A stretch of 64,000 bases of DNA. Origin: Deltaproteobacteria bacterium. Its GTDB lineage: Bacteria > Myxococcota_A > UBA9160 > UBA4427. The stretch covers positions 18,268 to 82,267 of the forward strand of contig PBFW01000025.1 of the NCBI GenBank assembly GCA_002719955.1, given 5' to 3'. A program made the position numbers and the translations under genes. Below are positions 41,109 through 51,874 of the stretch, piece after piece. Position 1 is the stretch's first letter. Every line of letters starts with the position of its first letter. The notes beneath the pieces are model-generated. The model ran no database searches, had not been told where the DNA came from, and worked only from the letters and a program-made list of their open reading frames with translations.

Positions 41109-43408
41109 GTTCGATCGGCCGGGACCTCCAATTGACGCTGCAAGCGGCCCATCGCGAGGCCGTCGTTCGGAGGCATGCCTACCTGACGGTGGAACACCTT
41201 CTCTACGCAGTGATCCACAACGAGGATGGCGCGACGATCCTGCTTCATTCGGGTGCGGATGTGGATCGGCTGCGAATCGAACTTGAGCGTTTCTTCGACG
41301 AGGATCTCGAGAGCGTACCCGGTGGCGACCCCGTCGAGACCCTTCAGACCCTGGCCTTTCATCGCGTGGTTCAGACAGCGATCGACCACACGGCGAATGC
41401 CGAAAAAGAAGAGGTCGAAATTGGGGACCTGATCGTGGCGCTCTTCAACGAGCCCGATGCGCATTCGATGATGTTGCTGCGGGGGCAGGGTGTTTCCCGC
41501 CTGGATCTGCTCCGATATATCAGCCACGGAGAATCGAAACTCGGTGTTGAAGGATCGTTGGGTGAGGGCATCGGTGCCTCCCCGCTTCTGGGCGGTGATG
41601 ATTCCGAGGGCGTGCCCGCCGATCCGCTGGCGGCCTTTGCGACCAATCTGACCGAGCGCGCGGCACAGGGCAAGCTCGATCCGCTGGTCGGCCGGGGCCG
41701 GGAACTCGATCGTGCGATTCATATTCTGGCGCGCCGGCGGAAGAACAACCCGATCTTCGTGGGCGAGACGGGGGTTGGGAAGACGGCTCTGGCGGAGGGC
41801 CTCGCCCTGCGTGTCCACGAGGGGCGCGTGCCCGAGGATCTCGAAGGAGCGGAGATTCATTCACTCGATCTGGGAGCGCTTCTCGCTGGAACGCGTTACC
41901 GAGGCGATTTCGAGGCTCGTTTCAAGGCGCTGCTGGGCGCACTCGAGGAACGGGAACGCTTCATCCTCTTCATCGACGAGATCCACACCATCCTCGGTGC
42001 GGGATCAGCCCAGGGAACGACGGTCGATGCCTCCAATCTGCTGAAGCCGGGGCTTGCCGACGGCTCGCTGCGATGCATGGGGTCGACGACCTACCAGGAA
42101 TACCGCCATTTCGAGCGGGATCGGGCGCTCTCGAGGCGCTTCCAAAAGATCGACATCGAGGAACCGTCCTCGCAGGAATGCGTCCGGATCCTGAAGGGCC
42201 TCGCTCCCCGCTACGAAGAACACCACGGTGTCCACTACACCGGCCCCGCACTCAAGGCCTGCGTCGATCTCGCGGTGCGACATATCAATGATCGCTTCCT
42301 GCCGGACAAGGCGATCGATGTCATGGACGAGTGCGGCGCCGAGGTGCGCCTGCGGCCGACGGGCAAGAAACGACGCACCGTCGGCGTACGGGACGTCGAA
42401 CGGACCGTTGCGAGCATGGCCCGTGTGCCGGTCGAGACGACGGTTTCAGAGGACGCCGGGCGTCTCGAACGGCTCGAAGCTGACCTCAAGGCCGTCGTAT
42501 TCGGTCAGGACCGGGCCGTCGAGGCCGTGGCCAACGCCGTCAAACGTTCGCGCGCTGGTCTTGCGGCGCTCGAGAAACCGACCGGCTCCTTCCTTTTTGC
42601 GGGGCCGACCGGTGTGGGCAAGACGGAACTTGCTAAACAGCTGGCGGAGACGTTGGGCGTGCCCTTCCTGCGCTTCGATATGAGCGAGTACATGGAGAAA
42701 CACTCGGTTTCGCGTTTGATCGGGGCGCCGCCGGGCTATGTCGGCTACGACCAGGGTGGGATCCTGATCGAACAGGTCCGCAAACACCCCTACGCAGTGC
42801 TGCTTCTCGACGAGATCGAGAAAGCCCACCAGGATGTCTTCGATGTGCTGCTACAGGTCATGGATCACGCGACCCTGACCGATAACCAGGGTCGCGAGGC
42901 CGATTTTCGGCACGTCACCCTGATTATGACGTCGAATGCCGGCGCCAGGGAGATGTCGACCAACGCGATCGGTTTCACCGATGCCAAGCGAGGCGATGGC
43001 CAACACGAAATCGAAAAGATCTTCAGCCCCGAATTTCGCAATCGTCTCGATGAGGTCGTGCGCTTCGATGCGTTGCCCAAGGACGTGATGGAGAAAGTCG
43101 TCGAGAAATTTGTGCGGGAACTCCGTGACCAGCTGGCCGAACGCAAGATCGAGATCGAGTTGCGGCCGGCGGCGTGCCTGCGTCTGGCCGAGCAGGGCTA
43201 CGAGCCTGAATTCGGGGCACGGCCGCTCGCTCGCGTGATCCAGCAGGAGATCAAGAACCCACTGACCGACGAGGTCCTCTTCGGGAGGCTGAAGGGTGGA
43301 GGTCGCGTCGAGGTCGATGTCGATGGAAGCGGTGAGTTCGAGTTCGTTTTCTGCGATCAGCGACCCGCCCGATCAGCCGCTGCCAGGAAGAGCGGACGGG
43401 ACGACTGA
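41105..43408 (+). CDS. clpA: ATP-dependent Clp protease ATPase subunit ClpA
   Basis: Clp N-domain, two AAA+ modules ([64 protein letters not shown]), follows clpS. Confidence 0.98.
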   Translation: MSSIGRDLQLTLQAAHREAVVRRHAYLTVEHLLYAVIHNEDGATILLHSGADVDRLRIELERFFDEDLESVPGGDPVETLQTLAFHRVVQTAIDHTANAEKEEVEIGDLIVALFNEPDAHSMMLLRGQGVSRLDLLRYISHGESKLGVEGSLGEGIGASPLLGGDDSEGVPADPLAAFATNLTERAAQGKLDPLVGRGRELDRAIHILARRRKNNPIFVGETGVGKTALAEGLALRVHEGRVPEDLEGAEIHSLDLGALLAGTRYRGDFEARFKALLGALEERERFILFIDEIHTILGAGSAQGTTVDASNLLKPGLADGSLRCMGSTTYQEYRHFERDRALSRRFQKIDIEEPSSQECVRILKGLAPRYEEHHGVHYTGPALKACVDLAVRHINDRFLPDKAIDVMDECGAEVRLRPTGKKRRTVGVRDVERTVASMARVPVETTVSEDAGRLERLEADLKAVVFGQDRAVEAVANAVKRSRAGLAALEKPTGSFLFAGPTGVGKTELAKQLAETLGVPFLRFDMSEYMEKHSVSRLIGAPPGYVGYDQGGILIEQVRKHPYAVLLLDEIEKAHQDVFDVLLQVMDHATLTDNQGREADFRHVTLIMTSNAGAREMSTNAIGFTDAKRGDGQHEIEKIFSPEFRNRLDEVVRFDALPKDVMEKVVEKFVRELRDQLAERKIEIELRPAACLRLAEQGYEPEFGARPLARVIQQEIKNPLTDEVLFGRLKGGGRVEVDVDGSGEFEFVFCDQRPARSAAARKSGRDD

Positions 43409-43437
43409 GGAAGGGGCCGCTTCGAGGTTCGTGACCC

Positions 43438-44985
43438 CTACGCTGATTTCGCTCGGATCGCTGGCGGGTTCCGCCACTGGCCTCGCACGAAACTCAGTCC
43501 GAGGTAGGCCATACGCGCGAGATGGTCGAAGATCAGTGTTGCCCAGAGCCAGACGACATCGACCTCGAAGATGGCGGCGAGCAGGATGGCGACGGGAACG
43601 CGGATTCCCCAGTTCCCGATCGCGGCGGCGATCAACGGGGTCACCGTGTCCCCCGCCCCCTTGTGAGCACCGCCCAGGGTGAAGTGCAGTTGGAGGAAGG
43701 GCTGGGCGATCGCCAGGCATAACATGAAGGGCGCAAGTCCGTTCACCACTGCGACGTCGTTCGTGAATAACTGGGCGAGAGGGACGCGGAACCACGCAAA
43801 GAGCAGGCCGAGGGGAAGGGCGGTGGCGGTTGCGAGCACGAGTGACCGTTTTGCCCCCCGAAGAGCATCGTTCGGGCGGCCGGCTCCGAGGGCCTGACCG
43901 ACGATGGTCGAGCAGGCCTGGGCATAGCCCGTCCCGGGGATCCATGAGAAGGAGAGGAGTGAGATTCCGACCGTGTAGGTTGCAACCGCCAGTGTTCCGT
44001 AATAGTTGCCCAGGAGCCAGAAATACGAGAGCAGACCAAAATTCAGGATGATCCGTTCGACCACGCCGGGGACGGCGATGCGCACGACCTCTCGAATGAT
44101 GGGATTGCGGCGCAGGAGGTCGGAGAAGCGCAGTGCCGTCGGGGCCTCTCGTGGGATGCGAATCAGAACGAGCAGGAAGAGGACGAGCCCGATGCCCTGG
44201 CTGATCGCCGTTGCGAGCCCAGCGCCCCAGAGTCCGAGCGCCGGGAATCCGAAATGGCCGAAGATCAGGACGGCGTTCAGCCCGAGTTTCGCGCCCGCTA
44301 CGATTATGGCGACGGCCATCGGCGTTCGCGTGTCGCGATTCGCCCGCAGGGCGCTCTCTGCGATCATCGAAAAGGACAACATCAGCGAGGCGCCAACCGT
44401 CAATTCGAGATAGGGCGCGGCCACCTCGATCACGGGCGCCTCCGCGCCCAATGCGGCGAGGGATCGTTCGCTAAAGAAATAGAGGACACCTGCGTAGAAA
44501 ATCGTCACGAGGGCCGAAACCTGAACGGATCCCGCGAAGGCGTGGCGCGCGCGGGCGGGATCCCGGCCGCCGATCGCACGGGCCATCAGAGCGATGCAGG
44601 CCAGACCGATGGCGAAGAGCGTCGAGTGGATGAGGTGGAAGAGCTGGGTTGCGTAGCCGACGGCGGCGAGTGGGACCGCCGCACCGCCCTCTGAGGCGAG
44701 ACGCCCGATCATCATCCGATCGATCACACCCGTGAGGTTGAGCAGCACCTGGGAGGCCATGACCGGCCAAGCGAGCCGCAGGATCTCCCGAACGGACTCG
44801 TTTCCTCCGGCCGCGAGGGGGGCGTCATGGAGCGGGGCGGAGAGGCCGACCGTGGCCCCAGCCGCCAACGAACCGGCCGGCACGGCAGGGCCGACCTCGG
44901 GGTCGAGTGGGTTGCCGGGGGCATCGATGGCGACTTCGGCCCCTTCGTCGAGGATCGCACCGCTCGTTTCGTCTGCGCCGCTCAC
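43438..44985 (-). CDS. MATE family efflux transporter
   Basis: REILRLAWPVMASQVLLNLTGVIDRMMIGRLA and many TM helices; GTGYAQACSTIVGQALGAGRP. Confidence 0.94.
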   Translation of the reverse strand: MSGADETSGAILDEGAEVAIDAPGNPLDPEVGPAVPAGSLAAGATVGLSAPLHDAPLAAGGNESVREILRLAWPVMASQVLLNLTGVIDRMMIGRLASEGGAAVPLAAVGYATQLFHLIHSTLFAIGLACIALMARAIGGRDPARARHAFAGSVQVSALVTIFYAGVLYFFSERSLAALGAEAPVIEVAAPYLELTVGASLMLSFSMIAESALRANRDTRTPMAVAIIVAGAKLGLNAVLIFGHFGFPALGLWGAGLATAISQGIGLVLFLLVLIRIPREAPTALRFSDLLRRNPIIREVVRIAVPGVVERIILNFGLLSYFWLLGNYYGTLAVATYTVGISLLSFSWIPGTGYAQACSTIVGQALGAGRPNDALRGAKRSLVLATATALPLGLLFAWFRVPLAQLFTNDVAVVNGLAPFMLCLAIAQPFLQLHFTLGGAHKGAGDTVTPLIAAAIGNWGIRVPVAILLAAIFEVDVVWLWATLIFDHLARMAYLGLSFVRGQWRNPPAIRAKSA

Positions 44986-45914
44986 GGGTCGCGCAATTCG
45001 CGGGGCAGCTTGAAGCGGACACCCTCGTCGACCTCGGGCAGGGAATCGAGGATCGGAGGGTCATCGGTGAATTCGCGGAGACGCTCGATCACGCCCTGGA
45101 CCAGAATGTCCGGGGTCGAGGCGCCGGCCGTGACTCCCACGCATCGGACGTCCTCGAGCCAGTCGCGGCCGACGTCGTCGGCGGTCTGGATCAGATAGGA
45201 GGGAACGCCGAGTCGCGAAGCGACTTCGACCAGGCGATTGCTATTCGAGGAAGCGGGGGCGCCGACGACCAGCACGAGGTCCGCCTGTCCAGCGAGCTCT
45301 TTGACAGCATCCTGGCGATTCTGCGTTGCATAACATATGTCGTCGCGCTTGGGCAGGACGATCCGGGGGAAGCGAGCGGCGAGGGCACGCATGACATCGC
45401 GCGTATCATCGACGGAGAGTGTCGTCTGGGTGACGCAGCCCAGTCTCTGAGCGTTGCGGACAACCAGCGAAGAGACGTCCTCGACCGTTTCGACCAGATA
45501 CATCGCGGAGGGGGCCTGCCCCATCGTTCCCTCGACCTCGACGTGCCCCTGGTGGCCGATCATGACGATCTCGTAGCCCTCCGAGACCATTCGGTGGACC
45601 TCGTTATGGACCTTCGTCACCAACGGGCAGGTCGCGTCGATCGTCTCGAGCTGCTTGGCCTCGGCGCGCTCGCGAATCGCAGGCGACACGCCATGCGCCG
45701 AATAGATCAGGACGGCCCCCTCGGGCGCGTCTTCGGGATTCTCGATGAAGGTGGCCCCCTTGTCCCGGAGCCCATCGACGACGTGGCGGTTGTGGACGAT
45801 CTCGTGGCGGACGAAAACCGGGCGATTCCGTCGTTGTAGGGAGAGTTCGACGATTTCGATCGCGCGGTCGACGCCGGCGCAGAATCCGCGAGGGCTGGCG
45901 AGGAGTATCCGCAT
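44982..45914 (-). CDS. ispH: 4-hydroxy-3-methylbut-2-enyl diphosphate reductase
   Basis: LLASPRGFCAGVDRAIEIVE, IYSAHGVSP, DATCPLVTKVH, TQTTLSVDDT, ICYATQNRQ; Cys ligands present. Confidence 0.98.
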   Translation of the reverse strand: MRILLASPRGFCAGVDRAIEIVELSLQRRNRPVFVRHEIVHNRHVVDGLRDKGATFIENPEDAPEGAVLIYSAHGVSPAIRERAEAKQLETIDATCPLVTKVHNEVHRMVSEGYEIVMIGHQGHVEVEGTMGQAPSAMYLVETVEDVSSLVVRNAQRLGCVTQTTLSVDDTRDVMRALAARFPRIVLPKRDDICYATQNRQDAVKELAGQADLVLVVGAPASSNSNRLVEVASRLGVPSYLIQTADDVGRDWLEDVRCVGVTAGASTPDILVQGVIERLREFTDDPPILDSLPEVDEGVRFKLPRELRDP

Positions 45915-46012
45915 GACGGGACGGATACTAGCGTTCCGCCTTGGGCATCGGGAAAAATCGAATGGGATCGTTACAATCGGCGTTCTCAACTATTGGCAGG
46001 AGGCATATCGAC

Positions 46013-47221
46013 ATGTCGGACCTCGAATCGTTTCGCCAACAGACCCGCTCCTGGCTCGAAGCCAACGCGCCCAAAGGCATGTTGGGAATCTCGACGACGG
46101 AACTCACGGGGGTCTGGGGAGGAAAGAAGTGGACCTTCTCGAGTGAGGACGAGAAGAATTGGCTCGAGGTGATGGCGGAAAAGGGATGGACCGCACCGAC
46201 CTGGCCAGCGGAATTTGGTGGGGGCGGTCTCAGTGGCGCCGAGGCGAAGGTCCTAGCCCAGGAGATGAGGGCGCTGGAATTGCCTCCGCCTTTGATCGGC
46301 TTCGGATTGACGATGATCGGCCCGACGCTGCTGCGGTTTGGAAACGAGGAGCAGAAGAAGGAGCATATCCCGAAGATCGTGCGGGGTGAGATCCGTTGGT
46401 GCCAGGGTTATTCGGAGCCCGGTGCTGGCTCCGATCTCGCCTCGCTGCAGACCCGTGCCGAGCGAGAGGGTGATCATTTCGTCATCAACGGGACCAAGGT
46501 CTGGACCTCTTACGCAGATGAGGCGGACTGGATCTTCGCGCTCGTTCGAAACGATGCCTCCGGTATCAAACAGGAGGGGATCACCTTCCTCTTGATCGAT
46601 ATGGACGACCCGGGCGTCGCGGTCAGTCCCATCCTGTTGATCTCGGGCAAGTCGCCCTTCTGCGAGACGCATTTTACGGACGTCCGGGTGCCGGTCACCA
46701 ACGTGATCGGCGAGATCGGTGCCGGCTGGACCGTGGCGAAGGCGCTGCTTGGACACGAGCGGACGATGATCGCGGATACTTTCGGTGGCGCGGGACTGAA
46801 GACGCGGGGAATTTCGAAGCGGAGCTTCCTCTCGGATCTCGCGGTCGAACACCTGGGAGAGGCGCACGGTCGCGTGGCCGATGGCGTGATTCGGAATGAT
46901 GTCACGCAGATCGAAATGGACAGTCGAGCCTTCGCGCTCACCGTCCAGCGGACGAAGGACGCAGCCAAGGCGGGGCAGCAGCCCGGGGCCGAGAGTTCGA
47001 TGTTCAAGATCTACGGAACCGAGCTGAATCAGCGTCGCTACGAGTTGATGGTTCGAATTCTCGGTCCGGATGCCCTCGGATGGGAGGGGCCGGGCTTCGA
47101 GGAATTCGCCTTGGATACGACCCGCGAGTGGCTTCGCTCCCGGGGCAATTCGATCGAGGGCGGGACCTCCGAAGTCCAGCTCAACATCATTGCCAAACGA
47201 GTGCTCGGCCTGCCGGCCTAG
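46013..47221 (+). CDS. Acyl-CoA dehydrogenase family protein
   Basis: QGYSEPGAGSDLASLQTRAE, INGTKVWTSYADEADWIFALVR, SIEGGTSEVQLNIIAKRVLGLP. Confidence 0.96.
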   Translation: MSDLESFRQQTRSWLEANAPKGMLGISTTELTGVWGGKKWTFSSEDEKNWLEVMAEKGWTAPTWPAEFGGGGLSGAEAKVLAQEMRALELPPPLIGFGLTMIGPTLLRFGNEEQKKEHIPKIVRGEIRWCQGYSEPGAGSDLASLQTRAEREGDHFVINGTKVWTSYADEADWIFALVRNDASGIKQEGITFLLIDMDDPGVAVSPILLISGKSPFCETHFTDVRVPVTNVIGEIGAGWTVAKALLGHERTMIADTFGGAGLKTRGISKRSFLSDLAVEHLGEAHGRVADGVIRNDVTQIEMDSRAFALTVQRTKDAAKAGQQPGAESSMFKIYGTELNQRRYELMVRILGPDALGWEGPGFEEFALDTTREWLRSRGNSIEGGTSEVQLNIIAKRVLGLPA

Positions 47222-47258
47222 TTCGAAGCGAATCCGCAGCAGAGAATCGGAGAGGACT

Positions 47259-48413
47259 ATGGAACTGGTACTGAACGAAGACCAGGAGATGATCGCCCAG
47301 ACGGCACTCGACTTCGTCGACGAGAACTCACCGGTCTCGCGATTCCGCGAGCTGCGGGACTCGGGCGAGGAACTCTGCTATTCGGCGGCGCTCTTCAAGG
47401 AGATGGCCGAACTCGGTTGGACGGGGATTCCTTTCGACGAGAAGCAGGGCGGTGCGGGCATGGGTTTTGCTGAGATGGTGCTGATCGCTGAGGCGCTCGG
47501 GCGCAAGCTCGCGCCCGAACCCTTCCTGGGGGCGGTGACGATGGGTGGGAGTGCGCTTGCGCTCGGCGAAAATGATATCCTCCGGGATGCCTGGCTGCCG
47601 AGCGTGATCGATGGATCCAAGGTGGTCGCCTTCGCTCATCAAGAAGCGCGCTCTCGCTATGACGTGTGTTCGATCCAGACGAGAGCCGAAGCCTTCGGCG
47701 GAGGCTATCGCTTGAGCGGCGAGAAGGTCCAGGTCCTCGATTCGGTGGGCGCGGACGCGGTGATCGTGCCGGTGCGGACCGGCGGCGGATCGGGCGATCG
47801 GGAGGGCATCACGCTCTTTCTGGTCGAAGCGGGGGCGACCGGACTCGCGATCGAACGTCAAAGACGGGTCGACCATCGCAACGCGGCGATCGTCCGCCTC
47901 GATGGCGTCGAGGTGAGCGGTGACGCGATTCTCGGGTCCCTTGGGCGGGGCGCGGAACTGCTCGAAGCGGTGATCGGCCGTGCCACAGTCGTTCTCTGCG
48001 GTGAGATGTTAGGCGGTATGTCCGAGGCTTTCGATCTGACCATCGAGTACCTTAAGACCCGCGATCAATTTGGCCAGAAGATCGGCAGTTTTCAGGGTCT
48101 GCAACATCGCGCTGCGATCGTCTTCATGGAAATAGAACTTGCGCGCTCCTGTGTCATGGCCGCGGCGCGAGCCGTCGACGGAAGCGAAGAAATGGGAAAT
48201 CCGGAGGTCGCCAAGCTCGTTAGCCTCGCGAAGGCGCGCTGTTCGGATGCATATATCCTGGCGGCGAACGAGGGTGTCCAGATCTTCGGAGGTGTCGGAA
48301 TGACCGATGAATACGATATCGGTTTCTATCTGAAGCGGGCGCGGGCCGCCGAACTGACCTTTGGAGACGCCGCGTTTCATCGCAATCGTTGGGCTAGGCT
48401 TGGTAACTATTGA
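47259..48413 (+). CDS. Acyl-CoA dehydrogenase family protein
   Basis: LNEDQEMIAQTALDFV, GLQHRAAIVFMEIELARS, QIFGGVGMTDEYDIGFYLKRARA. Confidence 0.95.
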   Translation: MELVLNEDQEMIAQTALDFVDENSPVSRFRELRDSGEELCYSAALFKEMAELGWTGIPFDEKQGGAGMGFAEMVLIAEALGRKLAPEPFLGAVTMGGSALALGENDILRDAWLPSVIDGSKVVAFAHQEARSRYDVCSIQTRAEAFGGGYRLSGEKVQVLDSVGADAVIVPVRTGGGSGDREGITLFLVEAGATGLAIERQRRVDHRNAAIVRLDGVEVSGDAILGSLGRGAELLEAVIGRATVVLCGEMLGGMSEAFDLTIEYLKTRDQFGQKIGSFQGLQHRAAIVFMEIELARSCVMAAARAVDGSEEMGNPEVAKLVSLAKARCSDAYILAANEGVQIFGGVGMTDEYDIGFYLKRARAAELTFGDAAFHRNRWARLGNY

Positions 48414-48444
48414 TGGGCATGAAGAGGTGGGGAGAGGCTCTGTT

Positions 48445-49470
48445 TTGAATCCGAGAGAGCGGTTCTTGCGATCCTGTGGCGGGGAAGAGGTCGATCGACC
48501 GCCGGTTTGGCTGATGCGTCAGGCGGGACGCTATCTGCCCGAGTATCGCGCGGTTCGAAAGGGCGTGCGCTTTCTCGAAATGTGCGCCGATGTGGAGAGG
48601 GCGGTCACCGTCTCGCTTCAGCCGGTCGATCTCGTGGGTGCCGAGGCGGTGATTCTCTTTCAGGATATCTTCACGCCGATTCCGGCGATGGGCGTCGATC
48701 TCGATTTCGCACCAGGTCCAGTGATCGCGAAACCGATTCGTGAGGCCGCGCAGATCGAAGCGCTCAGAGTTCCCGATCCGCGCGAGACGGTTCCCTATGT
48801 GTTCGAGATCCTCGGCCGACTGCGCGAATCGTTGGCGACGCGTGAGATTCCGCTGCTGGGTTTCGCGGGTGCGCCCTTCACGCTCGCGGCCTATCTGATC
48901 CAGGGCAGCGGATCGAAGGATTTTTCGGTGCTGAAGGCGATGCTCCAGAAGCGGCCGGACGAGGTCGAGGCCCTGCTCGAGAAATTGACGATTCTGACGA
49001 TCGACTATCTGCGCGCGCAGGTCGAAGCGGGTGCCGAGGCCGTTCAACTCTTCGATACCTGGGCGGGATTACTCGATCCCGCCGCGTATCGCCGCTGGGT
49101 CCACCCCTATCACCAGCGCATCGCAGAGGCCCTGGAAGACGTGCGGGCACCGCTGATTCTCTACGTCCAGAACGGCTCTCATATCGCGGATTCGATGGCA
49201 ACTTCGGGCGCGGATGTCATCTCTCTCGACTGGCGGGTGGAATTGGCGGAGGTTGCTCGGGATTTCGGATCCCAGGTGAGTCTTCAGGGCAACCTCGATC
49301 CGTGTTGGTTGCACGCGCCGCGCGAGCGGATTTTCGAGATGGTGCGTGCGATGGCCGATGCGGCCTCTCCAGCCAGGGGCCATATCCTGAATCTCGGACA
49401 CGGCTGTCTGCCCGATACGCCGGTCGAGGGCGTGAAAGCCTTTACCGATGCCGCGCGAGCGCTGGCATGA
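48445..49470 (+). CDS. hemE: Uroporphyrinogen decarboxylase
   Basis: PPVWLMRQAGRYLPEYRAVR, QDIFTPIPAMG, GFAGAPFTLAAYLIQG, NLGHGCLPDTPVEGVKAF; TTG start inferred. Confidence 0.97.
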   Translation: MNPRERFLRSCGGEEVDRPPVWLMRQAGRYLPEYRAVRKGVRFLEMCADVERAVTVSLQPVDLVGAEAVILFQDIFTPIPAMGVDLDFAPGPVIAKPIREAAQIEALRVPDPRETVPYVFEILGRLRESLATREIPLLGFAGAPFTLAAYLIQGSGSKDFSVLKAMLQKRPDEVEALLEKLTILTIDYLRAQVEAGAEAVQLFDTWAGLLDPAAYRRWVHPYHQRIAEALEDVRAPLILYVQNGSHIADSMATSGADVISLDWRVELAEVARDFGSQVSLQGNLDPCWLHAPRERIFEMVRAMADAASPARGHILNLGHGCLPDTPVEGVKAFTDAARALA

Positions 49471-49471
49471 C

Positions 49472-50539
49472 TCAAGAGCGAAGCCCTGCCCGCCCCTCCG
49501 CATCGGTGTGCGCTCGCCGCTGAATCCAACCCGCGACGGCCTTCGCGAAACGCGGATCGCCATTCGGACAGGGGGCGACCCAGAGCGCTTCCCCTCCTAT
49601 TTCGGCCCATCGTTGGCGCAATTGGATTCCGATTTCTTCGAGGGTCTCGAGGCAATCCGCGACGAAGGACGGGCAGAATACCGCCAGTCGCTTGACGCCC
49701 CGCGTCGCCAGTTCCGGAAGCACCCCGTCCGTATAGGGCTGGATCCAGGGCTGTCGGCCGAGGCGTGACTGGAACGAAACGCTCGTGTGCGAACCGTCCA
49801 GCCCGAGAGCTTCGCCGAGGCCCCGCGCCGTGGCGTAACACTGGGCGCGATAACATCGGCGCAGACTTTGACCGGGCGCCTCGCAGCAAGTCTCGCTCCC
49901 GAGGCAATGGCGCTTGGTGGGATCGCTCGCGCGGATCTGATCCTCGGGTAGGCCATGAAAGCTGAAGAGGACGTGGTCGGCCCGGAACGCGTCGAGGCTC
50001 GGGCCGCTGATTTCGCGCCAACTCTCCAGGAAATCCGGCTCATCGAAGAAGGCGCCGAGGATTTCGAGCGGGGGAATATCACCGGAGCGGTTCAGTTGGG
50101 TGAAGACCTCAGCGGAGATCGAGGCGGTGACCGCCGCCGCGTATTGGGGGAAAAGGGGAAGGACCAGCAGCCGCCCCACGCCGGCGGCTGCGAGCGCGTC
50201 GAGCCCTTGTTGAATAGAGGGTTCCCCGTATCGCATGGCGAGTTCGACGTGATAGGCGTCTCCCAACTCCTCGGCGACGGCGCGAGCGAGTGCCCGGGAG
50301 TGCACGAGGAGCGGTGAGCCCGCCGGTCCCCAGATCTTCTTGTATGCGGCCGCGGATCGCGCGGATCGGGTAGGCAGAATCACCAGATTCAGCAGCGACC
50401 AACGCAGTGGGGCCGGAAGCGTCAAGACCCTGAAATCGCTCAGGAACTGGCGCAGATAGCGGCGAACGGGAGCGGTCTCGGGGGCCGCGGGTGTTCCCAG
50501 ATTGACGAGCATAACGCCCGTCGAGGGCGAGGTGTCCAT
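49472..50539 (-). CDS. hemH: Ferrochelatase with internal Cys-rich segment
   Basis: GVMLVNLGTPAAPETAPVRRYLRQFLSDFRV, LFSFHGLPEDQI, CLGSETCCEAPGQSLRRCYRAQC, SFQSRLGRQPWIQPYTD. Confidence 0.96.
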   Translation of the reverse strand: MDTSPSTGVMLVNLGTPAAPETAPVRRYLRQFLSDFRVLTLPAPLRWSLLNLVILPTRSARSAAAYKKIWGPAGSPLLVHSRALARAVAEELGDAYHVELAMRYGEPSIQQGLDALAAAGVGRLLVLPLFPQYAAAVTASISAEVFTQLNRSGDIPPLEILGAFFDEPDFLESWREISGPSLDAFRADHVLFSFHGLPEDQIRASDPTKRHCLGSETCCEAPGQSLRRCYRAQCYATARGLGEALGLDGSHTSVSFQSRLGRQPWIQPYTDGVLPELATRGVKRLAVFCPSFVADCLETLEEIGIQLRQRWAEIGGEALWVAPCPNGDPRFAKAVAGWIQRRAHTDAEGRAGLRS

Positions 50540-50628
50540 GAATTCTCTTATCTTTCCCGTCGTCGCGCCGAATCGTGCGACTGGCTCGGGAAAAGGGTCA
50601 TTCCCCACAGCGGTTGCGGTACAACAGA

Positions 50629-50657
50629 ATTATAGTCACACCGACGACGACAGTCAG
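50629..50657 (-). promoter_or_regulatory. Putative sigma-70-type promoter for hemH
   Basis: Minus strand CTGACT-N17-TATAAT, about 90 bp upstream of the hemH ATG. Confidence 0.45.
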
Positions 50658-50783
50658 CGCGGTTGGCATCGTGTCGTTGGAGCCGTTCAGTTTTCCGGCC
50701 GGATCGACGTTTTTTTCGGGGGCGGAATCCGTGAAAAACGAGGGCCGACGAGGGCCCAGCCGAAGTCGAAGTAGGGGTGTTTC

Positions 50784-51490
50784 TTGGCGACTGTGCTGAT
50801 CGTCGAGGACGAGGACTCGTTTCGCGAGACGCTGAGTCGATACCTCATCCACGAGGGCCACGAGGTCATCGCGGTGGCGTCGGGGTTCGAAGCATTCGAA
50901 GCGGGCCTCGATGCCGCTCCCGATGTGTTGAACGCCGACTGACTGTTGAAGAACCATATTCATGGCCTCCACGTCTCCGAGGTCTTCCGCGCCCTTCATC
51001 CCCACCTCAACACGATTCTCATGACTGGTTTTCCTCCCGCGATCTGTTCGAGGAGTCGGATCGATGCGGTGTGTCTCGGTTGCTTGAGAAGCCCTTCGAT
51101 CTCCAGGATCTGCATGAGGCCGTCGATGGTGCACTCGCCGGTTGCAAGGCCGGTGAGGGCCTGGGGCCACCGATTGCAGCGCTCACAGTCGGGATCGCCG
51201 GAGAGCTCGAATTCACTTCCCAACGCGCCACCGAGATCCTGGCTGCCGCAGGGATTTCGCTTGAGGTCACACATCTGGACGAGGTCGTTGCGGGCGATTC
51301 ACTCGAGTTGCTGGCGGCTTCCGAGGAGGATTGGGTCGAGGTTCGACCCCGCTCGGACAGTGGCGAGGGCTGGCTCATGCGAGCCCGCCGGCGTGCGGGA
51401 CAGACCGGCTGGTTGGCCGTCTTCTGGCCACTCGAAGAAGAGCAGCGGCGGAGCGAGCCGCGGGTGCGGATGATGTGCGAAATGAGATGA
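50784..51490 (+). pseudogene. Response regulator broken by TGA (50940-50942) and a 1-nt frameshift near 51031
   Basis: ATVLIVEDEDSFRETLSRYLIHEGHEVIAVASGFEAFEAGLDAAPDVLNAD*LLKNHIHGLHVSEVFRALHPHLNTILMTGF, then shifted frame SRDLFEESDRCGVSRLLEKPFDLQDLHEAVDGAL. Confidence 0.78.
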
Positions 51491-51855
51491 CAGCACGAAG
51501 CCTCAAGGATCACGGGCCGGTCGTCGTGATCGAGCGCGACGGGGCCGTGCGCCGCCTGCTAGTCTCACAGGTCGAGCGTGTCGGCGCGATCTGTTATGCG
51601 AGCGATGATCTTTCGAGCGCGCTGCGGTTGCTCGACGCCGAACCCCGCGCGCTCACGGTCCTGGTTGATTCCGCGCTGGCGGGCTCTGAAATGGGGGATT
51701 GGGTCGAACGGATCCATGCCGTTCGACCCGGAGCTTCGATCGTCGGAACGGGCGGGGTCGGTGCGGAGTCGGACCTTCTCGCCCACGGCGTCGACAGGGT
51801 GCTGCGCAAGCCCTGGTGGATCAATCATCTGCTCGACGCGATAGAGGGGCCGTAG
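51487..51855 (+). CDS. Receiver-like (response regulator) protein
   Basis: PVVVIERDGAVRRLLVSQVERVGA..TVLVDSALAGSEMG..VRPGASIVGTGG..GVDRVLRKPWWINHLLDAI; ATGA overlap with preceding pseudogene. Confidence 0.62.
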   Translation: MTARSLKDHGPVVVIERDGAVRRLLVSQVERVGAICYASDDLSSALRLLDAEPRALTVLVDSALAGSEMGDWVERIHAVRPGASIVGTGGVGAESDLLAHGVDRVLRKPWWINHLLDAIEGP

Positions 51856-51874
51856 GCGGCACAAATCGGCTGAA

